DNA from: an uncultured Arenicella sp.
GTDB lineage: Bacteria; Pseudomonadota; Gammaproteobacteria; Arenicellales; Arenicellaceae
Assembly: GCA_937989675.1 (NCBI GenBank)
Contig: CALKRK010000287.1
Location: 1-33,645, forward strand
Direction: 5' to 3'
Length of the DNA: 33,645 nucleotides
This document shows, one piece after another, positions 8,152 through 16,605 of this stretch. Below the pieces are notes generated by a model that saw nothing but the letters and a program-made list of their open reading frames with translations, did no database searches and was not told the origin of the DNA. Position numbers and translations under genes: made by a program. Every line of letters begins with the position of its first letter. The first letter of the stretch is position 1.

Positions 8152-8357
8152 GAGCGTTACCCATATGTGCCGTAAGCGCTTGGTGCCTTGAACCGACGGT
8201 TCAAGTGGGGATCTACAGACCGCATCAGGTGCGCTCGTGGATTGAGACCTAAGGCTTAATCTAACGAGAACTCACAACAGCGAGCTGGTCTGACCCCCGG
8301 GTAAAAATACTAGGTTCTAAGGGATTTGAAGCCCTACGAACACCACAGGCAACGCCG
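8152..8357 (-). ncRNA. ssrS: 6S RNA
   Basis: The minus strand contains the 6S hallmark near the 3' end: TTGAACC, a short loop and GGTTCAAGG, closely matching the E. coli 6S hairpin. It also has an AAGCCTTA segment as in E. coli. The 5' part (GCGTTGCC) pairs with the 3' part (GGGTAACGC), closing the long rod. A TATAAT at 8364-8369 places the 5' end near 8357, and a T-rich stretch follows the 3' end. 6S RNA mimics an open promoter and sequesters sigma-70 RNA polymerase in stationary phase. The position between zapA and ygfA is the conserved gammaproteobacterial one. The ends are estimates, accurate to about 5 nt. Confidence 0.92.
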
Positions 8358-8363
8358 AACTCT

Positions 8364-8369
8364 ATTATA
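8364..8369 (-). promoter_or_regulatory. -10 element of the 6S RNA promoter
   Basis: The minus strand has a consensus TATAAT placed 6-7 nt before the inferred 5' end of 6S RNA. No convincing -35 hexamer was identified. Confidence 0.6.
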
Positions 8370-8433
8370 GCAGTCTACGCTTGATAGGCGACGAAAACTT
8401 GATCTAAAAAATAAGTTAAGAAGGTTTGGTTCG

Positions 8434-8733
8434 TTAGACCGCTTCAGCTTCGCGTAAGACTTCATCAATTCGTTCTTGCAGCGAACTTAAGCGCGCCTGA
8501 ACTCGTTCTTGTCCTTCGGTGGCCTTCTGTAATTGAAGCAGGTCATTAGTAATATTCAGTGCGGCCATAATTGCACATCGCTCTGCACCAATGATTTTGC
8601 CGGTTTTTTGGATTTCTTTCATGTTCTTGTCAAGATACCGGGAGGCTTCAACGAGGTTATCTTGCTCTTCGGGTGGGCAGGCGACTGAAAAATCTCGCCC
8701 CATGATAGAAATGTTTATGCCTTTGCTTTGCAT
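8434..8733 (-). CDS. zapA: Cell division protein ZapA
   Basis: The 99-residue protein has the ZapA pattern. An N-terminal beta segment (INISIMGRDFSVACPPEEQDNL) is followed by VEASRYLDKNMKEI and the AERCAIMAALNITNDLL helix. A C-terminal coiled coil ends the protein. ZapA binds FtsZ and bundles its filaments at mid-cell. It lies upstream of 6S RNA and downstream of a coiled-coil gene on the same strand, matching the conserved division and 6S cluster. Confidence 0.93.
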   Translation of the reverse strand: MQSKGINISIMGRDFSVACPPEEQDNLVEASRYLDKNMKEIQKTGKIIGAERCAIMAALNITNDLLQLQKATEGQERVQARLSSLQERIDEVLREAEAV

Positions 8734-8806
8734 TGAACTGCCCGTAAATTATTCGTTAATCGATGTGTATTGATGCTTGAGTAACTAGTTGAAACTATAC
8801 CAACAG

Positions 8807-9010
8807 TTATTGGTCTTCGAGTGTGCGCAACTTCTCGACGATTTTTTCGAGGCGGCTACACGCAAGGCGATTCTTCTCTTTTAGCTGCGTTTTTTCAGCA
8901 ACAAGCGAGCTTTGTTCGGTTTTTAAGTTTCGATTTTCACTAGAAAGACGTTTACATTCGCTGATCAGTGTCTCGATGCGTTGCTCAAGACCGAGCATAT
9001 TGGCTTCCAT
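8807..9010 (-). CDS. Small coiled-coil protein, TIGR02449/ZapB-like
   Basis: This 67-residue protein is almost entirely a predicted coiled coil (LEQRIETLISECKRLSSENR onward, heptad pattern of Leu, Ile and Val). It lacks membrane segments and signal peptides. Its place 73 nt upstream of zapA matches the small TIGR02449-type coiled-coil protein often found there in gammaproteobacteria. A role with ZapA in Z-ring organisation, like ZapB, is an inference from position and shape. An in-frame Met at residue 5 is an alternative start. Confidence 0.8.
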   Translation of the reverse strand: MEANMLGLEQRIETLISECKRLSSENRNLKTEQSSLVAEKTQLKEKNRLACSRLEKIVEKLRTLEDQ

Positions 9011-9193
9011 ACAGGCTTACCCATCACTTTTTATAGTATCTAGCCTAATATTAGGCGTGCAGTGTGGTGGCGTCAACTGAACATCGCGTGTAATGCGCTG
9101 GAAGTTCGATTTAGGCGACTTTACGGACACTTTGTTGAGGCTTGAGGTAGAATATCGCACAACTATTTTAGGTACTATTCCCGAGTATCCACC

Positions 9194-9766
9194 ATGACCA
9201 TTCTAACAGACCGTTTTATTCAAATTGAATCGACCCTAGCGCTTGCCGGCATCGATGAGCTGAGCCCGAGTGAGCTACATGGAACCGTAGTTGGTGCCAT
9301 CGCAAACCACATGAAGTCAGGGCTTACGCCTGATCTACTTAAATTGATCGAGCCTGGAGCCGATGCGAATGATGGTCGATTTACTCGCTTAACTGAATTG
9401 CTTTATGAGCTGTATCGTGAGAACAGCGAGATATTGCTTGAAAGTAAAGAGGGTTATGGCATGTCTTTACCAACTGACGATGAGCCTTTGGCGACTAGAG
9501 TTGATGCGCTTGCTAGCTGGTGTAAAGGGTATTTATTAGGGCTTTTGTATAACAATGCCTTCAGTATTGATCAACTACCTGACAGTGGCGCCGAGATTGC
9601 CCGAGACTTAATTGAAATATCGGAGGCTGCCGCCGGTGCTGATGACGAGAAGCAAGAGGAATGGAACCTCTCTGAGTTAGAAGAATACGTGAAGGTAGGG
9701 ACCCAATTGATCTTCGAGTTTATTTACTCAGAGCGCTCGGCCGAAGCGCCTGCGACGGAACAATAA
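9194..9766 (+). CDS. ygfB: UPF0149 family protein YgfB
   Basis: The 190-residue length is close to E. coli YgfB (192). The family pattern includes the early motif ELHGTVVGAIA, a central SWCKGYLLGLLY and an acidic C-terminus with EEYVKVGTQLIFEF. The protein is acidic, cytoplasmic and alpha-helical, with no catalytic motif. In pseudomonads a YgfB homologue has been linked to beta-lactam resistance control, but a general function is not settled. It heads ygfB-pepP-ubiH, divergent from the ZapB-like gene across 183 nt. A TAGAAT at 9148-9153 is a possible -10 element. Confidence 0.9.
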   Translation: MTILTDRFIQIESTLALAGIDELSPSELHGTVVGAIANHMKSGLTPDLLKLIEPGADANDGRFTRLTELLYELYRENSEILLESKEGYGMSLPTDDEPLATRVDALASWCKGYLLGLLYNNAFSIDQLPDSGAEIARDLIEISEAAAGADDEKQEEWNLSELEEYVKVGTQLIFEFIYSERSAEAPATEQ

Positions 9767-9806
9767 AACGCTTACGGTTGAACAAAAATAATAAGTTAGA
9801 GCGATT

Positions 9807-11111
9807 ATGAGTCAGGAAATCTATGCGCGTAGGCGTGATGAATTGGTTAACCAGATTGGCGAAAACGATATCGTTATCGTGCCAACTTCACCGGTTAAAA
9901 TACGCAATAGCGACGTTGAATATCAGTTTCGCGCAGACAGCGACTTCTATTACCTAAGCGGCTTTGCGGAACCTGAAGCTGTGTTGGTAATTAGCCCGGG
10001 GCGTAAACGTGGCAAGTATGTCTTGTTTTGCCGAGAGAGCGATGCGTTAAGAGAAATGTGGGATGGTCGGCGTGTTGGCTTAGACGGAGCGATGGAGCTG
10101 TACGGTGCCGACGACGCTTTCCCAATTGAAGATATCAACGATATTCTTCCAGGTATGATGGAAGAAAAGGAAAAGGTATTCACCACGGTAGGCCGATATC
10201 CGGATTTTGATGCACAGTTGCTAGGCTGGATGACCAAAATTAAAGAGGACTCACGCCGTGGCAAACATGCTCCGTACGAGTTTGTCGACCTGAATCATAT
10301 TTTGCACGAACAACGCCTGATCAAGCGGGTTGATGAAATTGCGTTGATGCGTAAAGCGGGCAGAATGTCGGCGGCTGGCCACACTCGCGCTATGCAGGTG
10401 TGCAAGCCAGGGATGTATGAATACCAGGTGCAGGCCGAAATGGAGTGCGAGTTTCGCAAAGCTGGCAGTCTCTATAATGCCTACTCATCGATCGTTGCCG
10501 GTGGACCGAATGCGTGCGTTTTGCATTACACTGAAAACACCGATGTGCTGCGTGATGGAGACTTGCTATTAATCGACGCAGGTGCCGAGTTTGAATGTTA
10601 CGCATCCGATATCAGCCGCACATTTCCGGTTAATGGCAAATTCACCCCTGAACAGCGTACTCTGTATGACATTGTGTTGTCGGCGCAGGAAGCCGCCTTT
10701 GAGAAGTGCAGCGCTGGGCATGGTTGGAATGAGCCACATGATGCTGCCGTCGCGGTGATCGCGCAAGGATTACTCGATGAAGGGCTGCTTAAGGGTAGTT
10801 TGGAAGAGGCCTTGGAGAGTGAGAGCTATACGCAGTTTTATATGCATCGCACGGGCCATTGGTTAGGCATGGATGTGCACGATGTTGGCGACTATCAGGT
10901 AGAAGAAAGTTGGCGTGAATTAGAGCCCGGCATGGTGTTTACTGTCGAGCCTGGTATTTATGTAAATCCTGCCGATGGTGTTGATGAGCGTTGGAATTAC
11001 ATCGGTATTCGCATTGAAGACAACGTGCTAGTGCGCCGCGATGGTTTCGATAACCTGACGGCATCGGCGCCAAAGCACCCTGATCAAATCGAAGCGTTGA
11101 TGGCGGGTTAG
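9807..11111 (+). CDS. pepP: Xaa-Pro aminopeptidase (aminopeptidase P)
   Basis: The protein has 434 residues, close to E. coli PepP (441). The N-terminal aminopeptidase P domain (YARRRDELVNQIGENDIVIV, FYYLSGF) is followed by an M24 pita-bread catalytic domain. All five expected metal ligands are visible: Asp257 and Asp268 (DAGAEFECYASDISR), His351 (HRTGHWLG), Glu381 (FTVEPGIYV) and Glu404 (GIRIEDN). The enzyme removes N-terminal residues preceding proline, using two Mn ions, in the cytoplasm. It lies between ygfB and ubiH as in E. coli, with 40 nt upstream and 15 nt downstream. Confidence 0.95.
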   Translation: MSQEIYARRRDELVNQIGENDIVIVPTSPVKIRNSDVEYQFRADSDFYYLSGFAEPEAVLVISPGRKRGKYVLFCRESDALREMWDGRRVGLDGAMELYGADDAFPIEDINDILPGMMEEKEKVFTTVGRYPDFDAQLLGWMTKIKEDSRRGKHAPYEFVDLNHILHEQRLIKRVDEIALMRKAGRMSAAGHTRAMQVCKPGMYEYQVQAEMECEFRKAGSLYNAYSSIVAGGPNACVLHYTENTDVLRDGDLLLIDAGAEFECYASDISRTFPVNGKFTPEQRTLYDIVLSAQEAAFEKCSAGHGWNEPHDAAVAVIAQGLLDEGLLKGSLEEALESESYTQFYMHRTGHWLGMDVHDVGDYQVEESWRELEPGMVFTVEPGIYVNPADGVDERWNYIGIRIEDNVLVRRDGFDNLTASAPKHPDQIEALMAG

Positions 11112-11126
11112 TGATCGTCTAACAGT

Positions 11127-12302
11127 ATGCCTAGCGAATACGACATTGTTATTGTAGGTGCCGGTTTAATTGGTTCTGCTCTCGGTTTGCACTTAGCGCA
11201 CAAGTCAGATTTGCGCATTGCGATCATCGAACGCAGCTCTCAATTGAAGAGTAATCCAGTTCCTAACCAGCGTGTTGTTGCTCTAGGCGCAACGGCGACT
11301 GATGTGCTTAGTAATGTTGGGGTTTTAGACGAGCTGGGCCCAGAGTTCTGCCATCCGTATACCCATATGCATGTTTGGGATGAAAATTCGCGTGGTGAGT
11401 TGGATTTTGACGCGCTAGATACCGAGCATCCTCAGCTCGGTCATATGATCGATAGCAATCAATGTACTTTATTACTACAGAAACAGGCTGCTGATAGCGC
11501 AAAGCTTGATTGTTTTTTTGATTGTGCGCCACATGCACTCGAGCTTTTTGATGATCATGCCGTATTAAACACAGAGGGTGACGGCCCAAGTGATATTGTG
11601 GCGAAATTGCTTGTGGCTGCTGATGGCGCTGGTTCATGGGTGCGACAACAGGTCAAGATTTTTTCTAATCATCGCGATTATGGACAACTTGGGATTGTGG
11701 CTCGCATTAAAACAGAGGAGTCACACCAGGATTGTGCGTGGCAACGCTTTCTGCGCACAGGGCCAATCGGAGTATTGCCATTGGCTGGTAATCAAAGTTC
11801 TATTGTTTGGAGTGCCGATAAACCTCTGGCTGATCAGTTGATGGAACTGAGTGATGAAGAGTTTTCCACTACTTTGGAGGAGGCGTTAGAAGGCCGCCTC
11901 GGAGGTGTTGAGTTACTTACAGCTCGTCGAGCTTTTCCATTACGTAGCCAGCGCGCTGAACGCTATTACGCTCGCAATACTGTGTTGATTGGTGACGCAG
12001 CGCATTCGATTCATCCGCTTGCCGGTCAAGGGGCGAACTTAGGGTTTAAGGATGTTGTTTGCCTGAGTGAACTGCTACAAGCCGTTGACTCTGATAGCAT
12101 CGGAAGGCCTAGTGTTCTGGCGCGTTATCAACGTAAACGGCAGGCCGACAATGAGCAAACTGACGCAATGATGAGTGCGCTGTATACGGCATATCGGAGT
12201 AATTCAGCGGCGTGGAGCCTTATGCGTGGTACTGGGATGAACTGGCTCAGTCAGTCAGACTCTCTGCGGCGCTTATTTGTTGAGCAGGCCATCGGATTGT
12301 AG
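11127..12302 (+). CDS. ubiH: 2-octaprenyl-6-methoxyphenol hydroxylase UbiH
   Basis: At 391 residues this matches E. coli UbiH (392). It has the FAD-binding loop IVGAGLIGSALGLHL (Gly11, Gly13, Gly16) and the second FAD motif VLIGDAAHSIHPLAGQGANL starting at residue 286. It also has the QRVVALGATATDVL segment typical of the UbiH/UbiF/VisC group. UbiH performs one of the ring hydroxylations of ubiquinone synthesis within the Ubi complex. The neighbourhood (after pepP) supports UbiH over its paralogues. In E. coli ubiI follows directly; here the next gene is an unrelated convergent one, so ubiI is elsewhere or missing. Confidence 0.92.
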   Translation: MPSEYDIVIVGAGLIGSALGLHLAHKSDLRIAIIERSSQLKSNPVPNQRVVALGATATDVLSNVGVLDELGPEFCHPYTHMHVWDENSRGELDFDALDTEHPQLGHMIDSNQCTLLLQKQAADSAKLDCFFDCAPHALELFDDHAVLNTEGDGPSDIVAKLLVAADGAGSWVRQQVKIFSNHRDYGQLGIVARIKTEESHQDCAWQRFLRTGPIGVLPLAGNQSSIVWSADKPLADQLMELSDEEFSTTLEEALEGRLGGVELLTARRAFPLRSQRAERYYARNTVLIGDAAHSIHPLAGQGANLGFKDVVCLSELLQAVDSDSIGRPSVLARYQRKRQADNEQTDAMMSALYTAYRSNSAAWSLMRGTGMNWLSQSDSLRRLFVEQAIGL

Positions 12303-12356
12303 TGATAGTGAGATTGTTGGAACGCGTTAAACACGCGAGTCTACCTACTATTTATT

Positions 12357-13274
12357 TTATTGCCCCCAGTAGATTTTCAGCGGTTTAGTAAAGTCAAAAG
12401 GGTAGTCGTCTTTTTGCGTTGGCACCAGTTTCGTTTTACTGGAATACTGTTTGGTTAGAGGCGCTAAAATCATCCTGATCTCTTTTGTTTGAAGCAATGC
12501 CGTGAGTTGTTCTAACTGACTTTGTGGAACGCTAGGGTGCGCGACAAACGCATAGTTAGTGTATTCGCTGCCTTGCTTTAGTCGTATAAAACGCTCAGGA
12601 GAGTCAAGATTAAACTGGCGCAGAATATGATCGCTGACGGCAAAGGCATGACAATTCTGATTGTCATATTTCATAGCGTCTGGCACCGAGTTTACCGACT
12701 TATTGTGTGCCGATAACAGTGTGTTATCCAGAGCACTCGTTGCTAAAAGAAAATCAAGATTAACCGCTTTTTGTGCACAGATTGATCTATCGGCTAAATC
12801 ATTAACCTCAAAAATATGAGCATCTTCGCGCCGGGCTGCGATCACGTACTTTAACGGTTCAGTTAAGCGTAGAAATGGCGTGAATTGGTGTTTATGAATT
12901 GCCCAAGATACAAAGTGAGGTGCGGCAAAGTAGATTCCTAAGCGCCCGCGCCGAAGGCCTTGTTGATATGGGTGCCAATAATCCGCTGTATGAATTTTGA
13001 GGTAATCGATTCCGGCTTTGTTTAAGCTGTTATCTAGTTCCGTTGCCAGCTCTGGCAGCGCTGATGATGAGTAAGGTAAGTATAGCGGTAGCTTTTGCAC
13101 GGAGGTTTGTGCAAAAGCTACCTGTTGGTGGAGTAGCAATGCGATTACTAATGCGCTGGCACGAATTGCTCTAGCACTATAATCGGAGATGAGGTGGAGA
13201 TCTTTGAACACTTTTTTGACCCGTGTATCGACTAATGTTCTAAACCGATAATTAAAAACTGCTAAACTTGTCAT
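12357..13274 (-). CDS. PhnD-like periplasmic substrate-binding protein
   Basis: This 305-residue protein has a hydrophobic signal segment at about residues 38-56 (ALVIALLLHQQVAFAQ). The mature domain is like PhnD-type phosphate/phosphite/phosphonate-binding proteins: LPLYLPYSSSALPELATELD, then GLRRGRLGIYFAAPHFVSWA, and VPDAMKYDNQNCHAFAVSDHIL. The N-terminus before the signal is unusually long; a GTG at 13211 would give a normal-length signal peptide and may be the true start. No transporter permease or ATPase adjoins it. It diverges from fur across an 83-nt gap, so iron control is possible, but no clear Fur box is seen there. The ligand is unknown. Confidence 0.65.
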   Translation of the reverse strand: MTSLAVFNYRFRTLVDTRVKKVFKDLHLISDYSARAIRASALVIALLLHQQVAFAQTSVQKLPLYLPYSSSALPELATELDNSLNKAGIDYLKIHTADYWHPYQQGLRRGRLGIYFAAPHFVSWAIHKHQFTPFLRLTEPLKYVIAARREDAHIFEVNDLADRSICAQKAVNLDFLLATSALDNTLLSAHNKSVNSVPDAMKYDNQNCHAFAVSDHILRQFNLDSPERFIRLKQGSEYTNYAFVAHPSVPQSQLEQLTALLQTKEIRMILAPLTKQYSSKTKLVPTQKDDYPFDFTKPLKIYWGQ

Positions 13275-13297
13275 ATTAGAAAATCATGGTTGATCAC

Positions 13298-13327
13298 ACT
13301 GCAGGCCACCTGACTGCAGGCCACCTG
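13298..13327. repeat. 15-bp tandem repeat (2 copies) in the fur leader
   Basis: Two perfect copies of ACTGCAGGCCACCTG are flanked by TGATCA at 13291-13296 and 13330-13335. The repeat lies in the gap between the PhnD-like gene and fur. Read in the fur frame it encodes the repeated peptide TAGHL. Confidence 0.95.
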
Positions 13328-13357
13328 TCTGATCATACTATACGAACGAGATTTATT

Positions 13358-13780
13358 ATGTCCTCTAGCCAAGAACTCAAAGATGCCGGTCTTAAAACAA
13401 CCTTACCTAGATTAAGGATTCTATCCGTATTGGAAGATGGAGCGCAACGTCACTATACCGCTGAGGATGTGTATAAGAGTTTATTGGATGCAGGGGAAGA
13501 AATAGCATTTGCGACAGTTTACCGTGTTTTAACTCAGTTCGAAAATGCCGGTTTAGTATTGCGACATAACTTTGAGGGTGGTCGTTCAGTATTTGAAATG
13601 GATACCGGGGAACACCATGACCATATGGTTTGCGCAAAATGTAACACTGTGACGGAGTTTTACGACGAGGAAATCGAAGAGCGGCAAAGTAAAGTTGCTG
13701 AAAAATATAATTTTAAATTAGAAGACCATTCGCTCTATTTGTATGGCATTTGTGAGAATTGCCAGAAAGAGTCTGCTTAG
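13358..13780 (+). CDS. fur: Ferric uptake regulator Fur
   Basis: From the ATG at 13358 the protein has 140 residues and aligns along its length with E. coli Fur (MSSSQELKDAGLKTTLPRLR; AFATVYRVLTQFENAGLVLR; HNFEGGRSVFEM; DHSLYLYG). The N-terminal half is the winged-helix DNA-binding domain. Metal-site residues are His86-His87-Asp88-His89, and the cysteine pairs Cys92/Cys95 and Cys132/Cys135. Fur with Fe2+ represses iron uptake genes. An in-frame ATG at 13286 would add 24 residues with a His-rich TAGHL repeat; the E. coli alignment favours the shorter form. The nearby iron transporter with a Fur box supports the role. Confidence 0.96.
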   Translation: MSSSQELKDAGLKTTLPRLRILSVLEDGAQRHYTAEDVYKSLLDAGEEIAFATVYRVLTQFENAGLVLRHNFEGGRSVFEMDTGEHHDHMVCAKCNTVTEFYDEEIEERQSKVAEKYNFKLEDHSLYLYGICENCQKESA

Positions 13781-13817
13781 TACTTAGCTGTTGTTAAATG
13801 ACTTTTCTTCTTAACGC

Positions 13818-13928
13818 TGGTTAATGGCTCTTTACCTCAGTGCTAGTTGATGACTCTTTACCTCAATGCTAGTTGATGGCTCTTTACCTCAGCGCCGATT
13901 AATCCTCACCTCAGCGTTGGTTAATCAC
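13818..13928. repeat. 26-bp tandem repeat after the iron permease gene
   Basis: Units begin at 13818, 13844 and 13870 (core TAGTTGATGGCTCTTTACCT), with a shorter, diverged copy at 13896 and the start of another at 13918. The last units overlap the final codons of the permease (stop at 13911-13913). The array thus probably grew by duplication of the 3' end of that gene. Confidence 0.9.
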
Positions 13929-15527
13929 TTTTGTCAGAAGGATTACTGGGACTAGGCCAGCGAGCACTATGGCGATCGATGCCATCGCGGCGTCGGCGAG
14001 GCGCTCATCTGAGGCCAATTCATAGGCTCGTACCGCTAGGGTGTTGAAATTAAATGGTCGTAAAATCAAAGTGGCTGGAAGCTCTTTCATTACATCGACG
14101 AACACAATCAACAACGCTGTTAACAGACTGCTTTTCATAATCGGGATGTGCACTCGCTGCATGGCTTTGAATGGTGATAAGCCTAAGGAGCGTGCTGCTT
14201 GATCCATATTGTGACCAATGCTTTGTAAGCCGGAGTCGACTGAGTTCAATGCGACGGCCATAAATCGGACTAAATAGGCAATCACCAAAGCACCAAGGGT
14301 GCCGCTGATGAGTAGTCCGGTCGAAAAATCGAAATTGGCGCGAAACCACGTATCAATACTGTTGTCCAATCGCGCCAGAGGTATAAGCGTTCCAACTGCA
14401 ATTATGGTGCCTGGAACCGCGTAACCTAAACCGACAATACGTTTTGCGTTTCGTGTTAGCGCGGTGTTGGCGATACGATTGCCATAGGCGATTAGCAGGG
14501 CAAATACGAGCGCCGTCATGGCGGTAATGCCAGCCAATAGTATGGTGTTGCCAACCAAGCGCCAGAATTGGGTACTAAACAGTTGTGCGTAAGTTTCCAG
14601 TGCCCAGATAAGCAGCTGGGCCACTGGTATAACGAAGCCGATGAGTAGTGGAGTGAAGGCTAATAGTACTGCTAGGCATTGTTTGCCGCCATGCAAAGAT
14701 TTAGGTGTCGCGTTTTGCGGTGACTTTTGGTTATGGTAGCGTGCGCGTTTTCTGGATTGAGTTTCGACGGCAATAAGAATGATTACAAAGCCCAACAAGA
14801 CCAGCGCAAGCTGTGCGGCCCCGGCCACACTATCTAATCCATACCAAGTGCGAAATATGCCGGTTGTGAACGTCGACACGCCAAAATAGCTAACGGCTCC
14901 GAAGTCCGCTAAGGTCTCCATCAACGCCAATGATACGCCGGCAATGATCGCAGGCCTTGCGATAGGCAGGGTGATCTTATAGAACGCTTTGCGGCGACTG
15001 TAGCCAAGCAGTTGGCCTACCTCTCTCAGGTGTGATGATTGTTCTAAAAATGAAGCCCTGGCTAACAAGTATACATAAGGGTAGAGCACAAACGACATTA
15101 CAAAAATTGCGCCACCTAGAGAGCGAATTTCTGGAAACCAATAGTCTCCGTAAGATAGGTTTAGATATTGCCTTAGGGCCGATTGGACAGGCCCGGCTAC
15201 ATCTAGAAGCCCCGTATAACTATAAGCGGTTATGTAGGTTGGCATAGCCAGCGGCAGCAGCAAGGCCCAATTTAAAAAGCGCACACCAAAAAAACAATAC
15301 TGCGTCACGAGCCAAGCGGAACCTATACCCAAAACCAAGGTCAGTAGCGCAACCCCGACCATAAGCGAGAGTGAGCTGCGCACATAGTTGCCCAGAACGG
15401 TATCGAACAAATGCTGCCATACGCTCTGTTCAGCGCCAAAGCTCAGCCAGATAAGCGTAAGCAAAGGAAAAAACACCAGCATGGCGATAAAGCTGCTGGT
15501 GATCTGCCAGGACCAATGGCGATTCAT
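13911..15527 (-). CDS. Ferric iron ABC transporter permease, fused two-domain (FbpB-like)
   Basis: This 538-residue protein has about 12 hydrophobic segments in two halves, each with a binding-protein-dependent permease loop. The first is EVGQLLGYSRRKAFYKITLPIARPAIIAG (residues about 167-195); the second is ARSLGLSPFKAMQRVHIPIMKSSLLTA near 445-472. This duplicated form is typical of FbpB/SfuB/HitB-type ferric permeases. It lies 36 nt downstream of the FbpA-like gene and is presumably under the same Fur box. No ATP-binding gene follows: the next gene is fur on the other strand. The ATPase must come from elsewhere, or the operon is incomplete. The last codons lie in a tandem repeat array. Confidence 0.9.
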   Translation of the reverse strand: MNRHWSWQITSSFIAMLVFFPLLTLIWLSFGAEQSVWQHLFDTVLGNYVRSSLSLMVGVALLTLVLGIGSAWLVTQYCFFGVRFLNWALLLPLAMPTYITAYSYTGLLDVAGPVQSALRQYLNLSYGDYWFPEIRSLGGAIFVMSFVLYPYVYLLARASFLEQSSHLREVGQLLGYSRRKAFYKITLPIARPAIIAGVSLALMETLADFGAVSYFGVSTFTTGIFRTWYGLDSVAGAAQLALVLLGFVIILIAVETQSRKRARYHNQKSPQNATPKSLHGGKQCLAVLLAFTPLLIGFVIPVAQLLIWALETYAQLFSTQFWRLVGNTILLAGITAMTALVFALLIAYGNRIANTALTRNAKRIVGLGYAVPGTIIAVGTLIPLARLDNSIDTWFRANFDFSTGLLISGTLGALVIAYLVRFMAVALNSVDSGLQSIGHNMDQAARSLGLSPFKAMQRVHIPIMKSSLLTALLIVFVDVMKELPATLILRPFNFNTLAVRAYELASDERLADAAMASIAIVLAGLVPVILLTKVINQR

Positions 15528-15563
15528 AACTTTGTTTGCTTGGTCGATGTTAGCTTGAGGCGT

Positions 15564-16577
15564 CTACTTCCAACCGGCTCGATCCATTAATTTGACGGCA
15601 GCCGCATTATTTTCACCTAAGGTGGTTAGGGCGAGGGTGTCGGCTTTGAATTCGCCCCATTGTGACAAGATTGAATTGATCTCTATGCCAGGTTTAACCG
15701 GGTATTCGAAATTCACATCAGCGTAGATCTTTTGTGCTGTGTCAGAGGCTAGAAATTCGATCAACTTAACTGCGTTGTCTCTATTTGGTGCGCTTTTTAC
15801 AACGCCGGCCCCACTCACATTAACATGTGCGCCACGATCTGCCTGGTTAGGCCAGATCACCCGCATTTTACTGGCGGCGGCATAGTCATCAGCCTTATCT
15901 TTGTTGGCCAGCATATTGGCTAGGTAGTAAGTATTTGCTACCACAATTGAACACTGCCCTGCGGCGGCGGCGCGAATTTGATCGCGGTCACCACCTTGCG
16001 GTGCGCGAGCCATATTGCTAACTAAGCCTTCAGCCCAACTTTCAACCGTCGTTTCGCCGCTTGCGGCTATAAGTGATGCAACCAATGATTGGTTATAAAT
16101 ATTATTAGATGAGCGAATGCAAACTTGGCTTTGTATTGCTGAGTTCGATAAATCTTCGTAGCGTTGAAGTTCGTTTGATGGTGCTTGGTTAGTGACTATG
16201 ATTGGGCGGACTCTTACCGACAAGCCATACCATGTGTTGTCTTTGTCGCGATAATTCGCTGGTATATTGCTGTTAAGGCTAGTTGATGAGATTTCTTGAA
16301 AAACGCCCGCAGATTTCGCTCGATGCAGCCTTCCGGCGTCGGTTGTTAGTAGGACATCAGCCGGGCTATTAATACCCTCGCTTTCAATTCGCTCAAGCAG
16401 CGCATCGGCTTTGCTGCTAATAATGTTTACTTGAATGCCAGTTTCGGCGGTAAACGCATCTAACAACGGTTTAATCAATGCTTCTTTTCGAGCTGAGTAT
16501 AAATTTACCTCGTTGCTCGCTGGTGGTTGGCAAGCGGCTATCAGTAAAGCGATGACGACAATAACAATTTTTTTCAT
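15564..16577 (-). CDS. Ferric iron-binding ABC transporter lipoprotein (FbpA-like)
   Basis: The 337-residue protein starts with a lipoprotein signal (MKKIVIVVIALLIAAC), with the lipobox cysteine at residue 16. The mature part fits the FbpA/FutA/SfuA group: EVNLYSARKEALIKPLLDAF, then ADVLLTTDAGRLHRAK, and QGGDRDQIRAAAAGQCSI. It has adjacent tyrosines at 217-218 (VVANTYYLANML), the expected iron-binding pair. It should capture Fe3+ on the outer face of the inner membrane and hand it to the adjacent permease. A Fur box lies 29 nt upstream of the start. No Shine-Dalgarno sequence is evident. Confidence 0.92.
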   Translation of the reverse strand: MKKIVIVVIALLIAACQPPASNEVNLYSARKEALIKPLLDAFTAETGIQVNIISSKADALLERIESEGINSPADVLLTTDAGRLHRAKSAGVFQEISSTSLNSNIPANYRDKDNTWYGLSVRVRPIIVTNQAPSNELQRYEDLSNSAIQSQVCIRSSNNIYNQSLVASLIAASGETTVESWAEGLVSNMARAPQGGDRDQIRAAAAGQCSIVVANTYYLANMLANKDKADDYAAASKMRVIWPNQADRGAHVNVSGAGVVKSAPNRDNAVKLIEFLASDTAQKIYADVNFEYPVKPGIEINSILSQWGEFKADTLALTTLGENNAAAVKLMDRAGWK

Positions 16578-16605
16578 GAGGGGCTTAATAAACTAAATTT
16601 AACAC

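Noticed and set aside
12303-12356. Terminator between ubiH and the PhnD-like gene
   Set aside because: CGCGT and ACGCG form only a 5-bp stem and no good T-run follows.
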